A DNA stretch of 11,585 nt from Solobacterium sp. UBA3691 (GTDB lineage Bacteria; Bacillota_I; Bacilli_A; Erysipelotrichales; Erysipelotrichaceae): contig DFIS01000072.1 of NCBI GenBank assembly GCA_002372175.1, forward strand, positions 1 to 11,585, read 5' to 3'. Below the pieces are notes generated by a model. That model saw only the letters and a list, made by a program, of their open reading frames with translations. It was not told the origin of the DNA and ran no database searches. Below, piece by piece: positions 5,907 through 11,585 of this stretch; the first letter of the stretch is position 1, and every line of letters starts with the position of its first letter. A program made the translations under genes and the position numbers.

Positions 5907-7073
5907 CTAACGGATCTTCTTCCCGCCGATCCAGTCCTTGATATCATTCAGGGCTGTCCTGCTCATCGTACTGCCGCCGATACGCATACTGTGATCAAGC
6001 CCCGTATACTGCTTTGTCGTAATATTCGTGTATTTCCTGAACAGATCCTTCCAGGATGTGTAATCATCGGAACTGACCCCGGCGATCACCAGTGTCTTCA
6101 TCTTTACGTTATTCAGATAATGGATACTGTTCAGCAGATCATACTGACGCAGCAGTTCGGAAGATATATCATCTACGGTCTCCGGCGCATTCTCTGTCCA
6201 GATATCATGACGTACCTGGTCGACTCTCTCTGCCGGCACCATCTCCTCCAGCAGATCGTAATACAGCGGATCGATCATGATCAGCCCGCCGGTGATCTCA
6301 AAATGCGAATAGACCAGTGAATGCGCGATCGTTCCGCCCAGGCCATGACCTATACAGATGATATTTGCGGCATTGACCGGGTAGCGCTCAAGCATATGCG
6401 CCGCCGAGGCAAAGTCCTCCCTGACCAGCTCTGCTGCAGAAGACACCGGCATCTCTGAGCGTCTTGTCTCCCAGCGCAGACTGGCAATTCCGCGTTCTGC
6501 CAGACCATGCGCAAGATCTCTGCGGAAATACGGGTCATCGCCGCTCTGATCGGCAGTATTCTCAAAACCATCCGGAAGCAGTAAGGCAACCGGTGCTGAG
6601 CCATTGCCGGCAGGTACGGTCAGAATGCCATGCAGAGACGGGAACTTGCCGATCATGACCGGGATCTCTTCGTATTTCTCGGAGACTGTCAGCTCGGGTG
6701 CACTGTTTAGCTGCTGCAGTGAATAATCGCTTACATGCAGATCCTCATCATAGGTGATCTCTGCCAGATATCTGCTGTTCTGACATACGAGGTCTGTAAC
6801 TCCCTGCATATCCTCAAGACTGTATTTACCGGCATTGACCGTGCAGCCTTCGCTCTGCAGAAACGCCCACTCTGCTGTCATCTCCGCGAGCTTAACGTCC
6901 TCTTCCGGAGCACTGCCGCCAATGAGTAAAAGCGATATAACCTCAGAGGTCTTATCGGCTATATCGCTTCGTTTTACCGGTTCTCTGACGACTTCCGGTT
7001 TTTCTGTTTCCTTTACCGGTTCTGCCTGGCATCCAAGCAGGAAGACAAGCAGCACACACAAATACTTACGCAA
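5907..7073 (-). CDS. Lipoprotein with alpha/beta-hydrolase fold lacking the expected nucleophile serine
   Basis: I place the start at the TTG at 7073-7071: the protein then begins MRKYLCVLLVFLLGCQAEP, a short signal peptide with lipobox LLGC (Cys 15), and an AGGAAGAGG lies 6 bases upstream. A longer frame to an ATG at 7154 would bury this signal after 27 basic residues. The mature 374 residues have a variable region (about 20 to 135), possibly DUF3887-like, then an alpha/beta-hydrolase domain (about 135 to 385) with the segment RDLAHGLAERGIASLRWETR. The nucleophile elbow reads GHGLGG (242-247), not GHSLGG, and the usual HGSG oxyanion region is LPDGFEN (166-172). A late histidine (361, in GLDHSMR) and possible acids (336-337) remain. 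It should sit on the outer face of the membrane. It overlaps the DUF885 gene by 8 bases, suggesting a functional pair. The substrate is unknown and it may be a non-catalytic binding protein. Confidence 0.8.
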   Translation of the reverse strand: MRKYLCVLLVFLLGCQAEPVKETEKPEVVREPVKRSDIADKTSEVISLLLIGGSAPEEDVKLAEMTAEWAFLQSEGCTVNAGKYSLEDMQGVTDLVCQNSRYLAEITYDEDLHVSDYSLQQLNSAPELTVSEKYEEIPVMIGKFPSLHGILTVPAGNGSAPVALLLPDGFENTADQSGDDPYFRRDLAHGLAERGIASLRWETRRSEMPVSSAAELVREDFASAAHMLERYPVNAANIICIGHGLGGTIAHSLVYSHFEITGGLIMIDPLYYDLLEEMVPAERVDQVRHDIWTENAPETVDDISSELLRQYDLLNSIHYLNNVKMKTLVIAGVSSDDYTSWKDLFRKYTNITTKQYTGLDHSMRIGGSTMSRTALNDIKDWIGGKKIR

Positions 7074-9012
7074 ACGGATCCTCTTCCTTTTTCCTGCGCA
7101 GACGGATAAACGCAAATACCGCTGCCGCCGCCAGCAGAATACCGACACCGGCATAGATCACAACATTCTTTGTCTGATTGGGTCTCTGGGTCTCGGGAGT
7201 CAGGATGCCCGCAGGCAGATCACTCATTTCTGTCGGAGCTGCCAGAGACATGAATCCGTACTCTTCCGGGATCTCCTTACCCATTGATGTAATATATGCA
7301 TCAATATCCTTTTCAACGAAATCAAACGCTCTGTCGCCGTACTCGAGGATCACTCTGTGGTAATCCACGATATCAAAGCTGTCGCCTAGAGCTGCCATGG
7401 CCTTGCCGCGCATCCGGTGATTCATCAATAAACCGTATCCGTACGGCAGTAAGAGACCAGGTCTGCCCAGCACAAAGTCGTAGAGAGACTGTGCACTCTC
7501 CGCATTCAGTCCGTTATCCTGCAGATACTTTTTGACATCATCTACCGTCCAGCCAAGACCGTTAACACCGAGATCGATGGCACAGTCTTCTACATAGCCA
7601 AGGGCAATATTGATCTTATTGACGGCTCTGGCTCCTTCACTGAGTTCACTGAAATCAAATGCTTCCAGTTCCGTATACATTGCCCAGCCTTCGGTATAGG
7701 CAATCGATCCGACAACATTGCGCATGGGATGCGGATTCTTATCCAGATACCAGGTGATCTGATACAGATGTCCCGGGAAACCTTCATGGGCAAGTGTATC
7801 GTAGAGATCCACAGAGTTGGAGATATTGTCACCGTTGATCTTGATCACATTGGCTTTGATATCATCCACCGGCGGATTGACATAGTAGGCTACAGTCGCA
7901 TCGTTGGCCACACTGGGATCGAGATACTTGCTGGTATAGGTGACTTCCGGTCCTTCCGGATAATTCTGCAGATGTGCCTGCAGGTAGGCCAGTACTTCCT
8001 GCGGTGAACGCTCCGGCAGTTCCTCTTCATAAACACTGTCATCACTGATCACACCGGAATAATACAGGGTGATATAGTCATCGATCACGGAATCGATATA
8101 CTCGGTGCAGAGATCGAGCAGCTCCTGTACGCTCAGATTGCTGCTGGTCTTGTACTGCGCCAGTGCCTGATAGTATGCAGCACCATCCGGATAATTCGCA
8201 AGACCGCCTTCGTAGCGGTTGGATCCCCGCAGTTTCTCCAGTTCTTCCGCACAGTGCTCAAATGCCGGCAGTACTTCGTTGATGATCGTATCGTGATTCT
8301 GCTTTTTAAAGGATTCCTTATCCGCAGCGGATAAGCCCTCAAAAGCATCTACACTCTCGTTAAAGATAACGATCAGTTCATTATCTTCCTTCTTCTCCGT
8401 CAGACGGTTGATCGTATCCAGACCTTCCTCAAGGATCGCATCAGTCATGAAGATACCCATCTCTGCCTGTTTCTTTGTGACGTCGATCGCTTCCTGCAGG
8501 AATTCCGGGATATCCCTGATCACTTCCAGGTAATCGCGGAAATCTTCTTCTGTGTAGAAGATGAACTCCGTCAGGTTCGTCTCTATATTATTGACTACAC
8601 CTGTATACGGATTGAACAGCTGATCATGCTGGGGATACTTGTTCAGTTCGATCGTCTGGATGAGATATCTCTCGATCGTGTCATAGTCGTGCTGCTGACA
8701 CACACTCAGCTTGTCATAATCAAACGTATGCAGTTCATCGAGAACATCCTGATTCTCCTCAACAGCAGCCGCATAGGACTCCCATGTCGCATCACCAAAC
8801 AGCAGCTCGGGCTTCTCAATACCCATCTTCCGGTAATCCTTGACCGTGAAATGCATGCCAAGATAGTCGCTTTCCATGGTCTCGATAAACTCTCTGGTCA
8901 TAAAGTCATCGAAAGATGGATCATCCCCTTCTTCCGCATATACGGTATATGCCGGAAGACTCAGCGCAAATACCGTCACCAGAATCAATAAGCTGTTTAA
9001 GATCTTCTTCAT
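7066..9012 (-). CDS. Exported, membrane-anchored DUF885-family putative zinc peptidase
   Basis: The 648-residue protein starts with a signal peptide (basic MKK, hydrophobic 5 to 20, likely cleavage after VYA at 26). The large helical domain carries AHEGFPGH (408-415), the hallmark of DUF885, and TEGWAMYTE (440-448), whose glutamate 441 is the expected third zinc ligand. The C-terminus has one membrane segment (about 617 to 637) and a basic tail, RLRRKKEEDPFA, so the catalytic domain should face outside. DUF885 proteins are thought to be gluzincin-like metallopeptidases; the substrate is not known to me. The tail resembles a sortase signal in shape (hydrophobic stretch then RRKK) but lacks LPXTG, so plain membrane anchoring is likelier. 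It begins at ATGA overlapping the pulA stop, with AGGTGG upstream, and ends 8 bases inside the lipoprotein gene, so both exported proteins are probably made together. Confidence 0.88.
   Translation of the reverse strand: MKKILNSLLILVTVFALSLPAYTVYAEEGDDPSFDDFMTREFIETMESDYLGMHFTVKDYRKMGIEKPELLFGDATWESYAAAVEENQDVLDELHTFDYDKLSVCQQHDYDTIERYLIQTIELNKYPQHDQLFNPYTGVVNNIETNLTEFIFYTEEDFRDYLEVIRDIPEFLQEAIDVTKKQAEMGIFMTDAILEEGLDTINRLTEKKEDNELIVIFNESVDAFEGLSAADKESFKKQNHDTIINEVLPAFEHCAEELEKLRGSNRYEGGLANYPDGAAYYQALAQYKTSSNLSVQELLDLCTEYIDSVIDDYITLYYSGVISDDSVYEEELPERSPQEVLAYLQAHLQNYPEGPEVTYTSKYLDPSVANDATVAYYVNPPVDDIKANVIKINGDNISNSVDLYDTLAHEGFPGHLYQITWYLDKNPHPMRNVVGSIAYTEGWAMYTELEAFDFSELSEGARAVNKINIALGYVEDCAIDLGVNGLGWTVDDVKKYLQDNGLNAESAQSLYDFVLGRPGLLLPYGYGLLMNHRMRGKAMAALGDSFDIVDYHRVILEYGDRAFDFVEKDIDAYITSMGKEIPEEYGFMSLAAPTEMSDLPAGILTPETQRPNQTKNVVIYAGVGILLAAAAVFAFIRLRRKKEEDPFA
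7077..7086 (-). promoter_or_regulatory. Ribosome binding site deciding the TTG start of the lipoprotein
   Basis: The minus strand reads AGGAAGAGGATCCGTTTG within the last codons of the DUF885 gene. The purine-rich core is ideally spaced from the TTG at 7073 and places the lipoprotein signal at the protein's N-terminus. The core also encodes the basic-acidic tail (KKEED) of the upstream protein. Confidence 0.65.
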
Positions 9013-11129
9013 TTTCCCACCTGTTTCTTCAATATGACTACAGTCAGTCTGCCGACAGTCACCGCATGGACGATATCATCATGCATCAGTCCCTTTTCAT
9101 CGCAGAGGATCGTCCATCCTTCACTGACCTCTGCCTGGTAATCACGGTCAGATCCGTTGATAATTACTCTCAGCTGGTGATGATCATCATACAGATCATA
9201 GCGCAGAACGCCATCATCCACGACATTGATCATCACATGTCCGCGGATCTTCTCTGCCGTATCCAGCCGGAACAGCGGTTCACTCCTGCGGATCGTTATA
9301 CAGTGCTTGGTATAGTCGTAGATCTCCCGGTTCAGTGCCAGTCTGTCCCAGTTCATACTGTTGATCTCATCCCCGGCATTGTATGAATTACTGTTGTCAT
9401 TCTTGGTGCCGGCAAACTCGATTCCTGCATGCAGGAAAGGTACACCCTGCGCAAACAGTGTACAGGCGATCATCATCTTCTGACGCATGATCCTGACTTC
9501 CCGCGGTTCGTTGGCGCAGCAGGCATGCATCTTATCCCAGGCTGTCAGATTATCATGTGTCTCGACACCGTTGATACTCTGCACCGGTTCGTCAAAGCGC
9601 CAGAAGAACGGTCCCTTGACGCTGTGTCCAAGCATCGCGCTGCAGGCATCGAAAGCCATATTCCTGTTCCCGGTCAGAAAGCCCTGATAGTATTTGCCGT
9701 CATCCGAGGTCGCACCCTTCAGCACATCGCGGAAGACATCGTTGAAATGCCCGATATTCGGCATCTTCGTCTGATTCTCGATCATGGCTTTCTGTTCATA
9801 CGGCAGCGCTGTCGGAAGATTCCAGCCCTCTCCGTATATCAGGCCATCCGGTTTGATCTTATGCAGCAGATCATACAGTTCATTCATCGTATCCGTATCC
9901 AGAATGCCCATCAGGTCGAAACGGAAACCATCGGCACCATAGACCTCGGTCCAGGTACGAATGATCTTCCGGAACAGCTTGCGTGTCATCCGCCGTCTGC
10001 TCTCGAGATCATTGCCGCAGAATGAACCATTGGAAAGATATCCGCTCTCACTGTAGCGGAAATAATAGTAAGGCACCGTCAGTTCAAGAGGATTATCATT
10101 GACATCATACATGTGGTTGAAGACAACGTCATAAACAACCCGGATACCCCGGCTGTGCAGAGCTGCCACCATCATCCGCAGTTCTTTCATCCTCGCATAC
10201 GGATCATTGGGATCGGAGGCATAGGAACCCTCCGGTACCAGCATATTATAGGGATCATATCCCCAGTTATAGTTCAGTTCCGGATGCAGCTCATTCACGG
10301 TCGCAAAATCCGCACAGGGCATGAACTGCACATGCGTAACACCCAGAGACGAGAGATAATCCAGTCCAGTAGGAAAACCATTCAGGGATGTCCCGGCTTC
10401 CGTCAGGGAAAGGTACTTTCCGTTCAGGGTCGTCCCGGTACGCTTATTGCTTGTCATGTCTCTGACATTTGCCTCGTAGATCACCGCATCAGCGGCACTG
10501 TTCAGCTTCAGTGACACGCTGGGATCCGGTATGCTGAGCACTTCACTCAGGTCGATCACAGCGCTCTCCCTGCCGTTGGCCGTACTGCTCAGGGCATACG
10601 GATCAGGGGTTCTGACGATCTCCCCGTTACGCTCCACAAGGTAATAATATGTACTGTACTTCTGATCACCGTAGACACGTCCGCGGAACACACCGCGGTC
10701 GGTCCTGGTCATGATCTGGCTGACTTCCCTGTCTTTTCCCTTCAGCTGCAGGGTAACAGATACAGCTGTTGGTGCCCATAACGCAAAATCCGTATATGTC
10801 CTGTGATATACAGCACCCAGATCATCGCCGTCATAGGCATAGTATTCATCAAACTTATCACGCTGTACGATATGACGCATCTGCAGAGGTGTTTTCTTTC
10901 CGTTGCGCTCATACAGAAAATATGCCGTTCCGATATCCAGATCGGCATGTGCGCTCAACTCGTATATCACTTCGTTATCACGGTCTTCCCGGCGTCTGAT
11001 CAGACACGGATGCATACGTCCGGAAGGATCGCTCAGGTAAAAATCACCGGTGACCCCGCCGTAATACCGGCGGGATACCACCACTGTTATCTTACCGAAG
11101 TCATCCTGATAAGCATTGAAGAGCTCCAT
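9009..11129 (-). CDS. pulA: Type I pullulanase (GH13 alpha-1,6 debranching enzyme)
   Basis: This 706-residue enzyme hydrolyses alpha-1,6 branch points in glycogen-like glucans. The N-terminal part (1 to about 95) is a beta-rich domain, followed by a CBM48-like domain (about 100 to 190) and the GH13 barrel. Diagnostic sites are YNWGYDP (287-293), specific to type I pullulanases, then DVVFNH (334-339), GFRFDLMG (401-408, nucleophile aspartate 405), YGEGW (432-436, acid glutamate 434) and VETHDN (522-527, aspartate 526). There is no signal peptide or surface anchor, so it should act in the cytoplasm, probably on limit dextrin left by the phosphorylase encoded just before it. It starts 1 base after the glgP stop, with GAGAGG inside the glgP end. 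No sign of damage is seen. Confidence 0.95.
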   Translation of the reverse strand: MELFNAYQDDFGKITVVVSRRYYGGVTGDFYLSDPSGRMHPCLIRRREDRDNEVIYELSAHADLDIGTAYFLYERNGKKTPLQMRHIVQRDKFDEYYAYDGDDLGAVYHRTYTDFALWAPTAVSVTLQLKGKDREVSQIMTRTDRGVFRGRVYGDQKYSTYYYLVERNGEIVRTPDPYALSSTANGRESAVIDLSEVLSIPDPSVSLKLNSAADAVIYEANVRDMTSNKRTGTTLNGKYLSLTEAGTSLNGFPTGLDYLSSLGVTHVQFMPCADFATVNELHPELNYNWGYDPYNMLVPEGSYASDPNDPYARMKELRMMVAALHSRGIRVVYDVVFNHMYDVNDNPLELTVPYYYFRYSESGYLSNGSFCGNDLESRRRMTRKLFRKIIRTWTEVYGADGFRFDLMGILDTDTMNELYDLLHKIKPDGLIYGEGWNLPTALPYEQKAMIENQTKMPNIGHFNDVFRDVLKGATSDDGKYYQGFLTGNRNMAFDACSAMLGHSVKGPFFWRFDEPVQSINGVETHDNLTAWDKMHACCANEPREVRIMRQKMMIACTLFAQGVPFLHAGIEFAGTKNDNSNSYNAGDEINSMNWDRLALNREIYDYTKHCITIRRSEPLFRLDTAEKIRGHVMINVVDDGVLRYDLYDDHHQLRVIINGSDRDYQAEVSEGWTILCDEKGLMHDDIVHAVTVGRLTVVILKKQVGK

Positions 11130-11130
11130 T

Positions 11131-11585
11131 TTAACCTCTCATCTTTACAGGTTCGATATGCCAGATATCCTCCGCATACTCCTTGATCGTACGGTCACTG
11201 GAGAAATGATGAGACTGTGCGATATTGATCAGACAGCTCTTTGCCCAGCCGCTGCGGTCGCTGTATCTGCGGGAGACCTCTCTCTGCGCCTCAACATAGG
11301 CATTGAAATCCGCCAGTACATAGTACTCATCGTTTCTGATCAGCACTTCGTCATAGATGATGCGGAAATCTTCGCGGTTGTCGCTCCACGTACCGTCGAT
11401 CAGGGAATCGAGGACCTTACGGATACGCTCATCGGCACTGTAATAGCTGTACGCATGATAGCCGTTGCGGATCCTGGCAATATCATCCACATTCATACCG
11501 AAGATGACACTGTTCTGACGTCCTACATACTCATCGATCTCTACATTGGCGCCATCCAGCGTACCCAGCATCACGGCACCGTTCA
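11131..11585 (-). CDS. glgP: Glycogen/starch phosphorylase, C-terminal fragment (cut by window edge)
   Basis: About 150 C-terminal residues are visible, and the frame is open to the window edge. The first ones read NGAVMLGTLDGANVEI, which matches the stretch just after the pyridoxal-phosphate lysine in GT35 phosphorylases (NGALTIGTLDGANVEI type). The lysine itself, normally in GNMKF, lies outside the window. The rest (NSVIFGMNVDDI, FNAYVEAQREV, SCLINIAQSHHFSSDRTIKEYAEDIWHIEP) is the usual phosphorylase tail. The enzyme releases glucose-1-phosphate from non-reducing ends and stalls near branches, which fits the pullulanase gene that follows by 1 base. Whether the rest of the gene is intact cannot be seen. 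Confidence 0.95.
   Translation of the reverse strand, partial: NGAVMLGTLDGANVEIDEYVGRQNSVIFGMNVDDIARIRNGYHAYSYYSADERIRKVLDSLIDGTWSDNREDFRIIYDEVLIRNDEYYVLADFNAYVEAQREVSRRYSDRSGWAKSCLINIAQSHHFSSDRTIKEYAEDIWHIEPVKMRG

Noticed and set aside
7198..7215. LPXTG-type sorting motif in the DUF885 tail
   Set aside because: The sequence is LTPETQ; neither proline nor threonine-glycine positions match, so a canonical sortase substrate is not supported.
9429..10025. A 198-codon plus-strand open frame opposite pulA
   Set aside because: It is antisense to the pullulanase catalytic core, which is fully conserved, and no independent signal supports it.
1..11585. CRISPR arrays, tRNA or rRNA genes, riboswitches and replication origins
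   Set aside because: No regularly spaced repeats, tRNA-like folds or known RNA motifs were found by eye, and nearly all the window is coding, with gaps of 65 bases or less apart from the left 240 bases.

Overview
The window is a densely packed bacterial chromosomal segment with every confident gene on the minus strand, so it is read from the right edge to the left. It is mostly a glycogen-metabolism locus. The paired GlgC and GlgD subunits, strong AGGAGG-type ribosome binding sites, a short lipoprotein signal and G+C content near one half (estimated by eye) suggest a Gram-positive Bacillota. A gut Erysipelotrichia- or Clostridia-like host is a guess; no rRNA or marker gene is present to settle it.

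Reading right to left, the first cluster holds the C-terminal end of glycogen phosphorylase (glgP, cut by the window edge), a cytoplasmic type I pullulanase (pulA), an exported membrane-anchored DUF885-type putative zinc peptidase, a short-signal lipoprotein with an alpha/beta-hydrolase fold, uracil-DNA glycosylase (ung) and folylpolyglutamate synthase (folC). Spacing runs from an 8-base overlap to an 8-base gap, which suggests one transcript. GlgP and PulA together break down glycogen or related alpha-glucans: phosphorylase shortens outer chains and pullulanase removes the alpha-1,6 branches. The two exported proteins and the two housekeeping enzymes have no obvious role in that pathway.

A 65-base gap with a consensus -10 box and a good ribosome binding site precedes the second cluster, glgC-glgD-glgA. 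This makes ADP-glucose (GlgC catalytic, GlgD probably regulatory) and polymerises it (GlgA). A rho-independent terminator follows glgA. The branching enzyme glgB is not in the window and may lie upstream of glgP.

The left 200 bases hold the left end of an IS200/IS605-like insertion sequence: the first 19 codons of its transposase and a structured leader. That leader is the most unusual part of the window. It contains a 9-base anti-Shine-Dalgarno segment, a perfect 12-base inverted repeat joining the leader to early codons, and a perfect 9-base-pair hairpin. The arrangement suggests that transcripts entering from the glycogen operon fold so that the transposase is not translated. The second notable point is that the lipoprotein hydrolase has glycine where the catalytic serine is expected. 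I found no clearly new multi-gene system.
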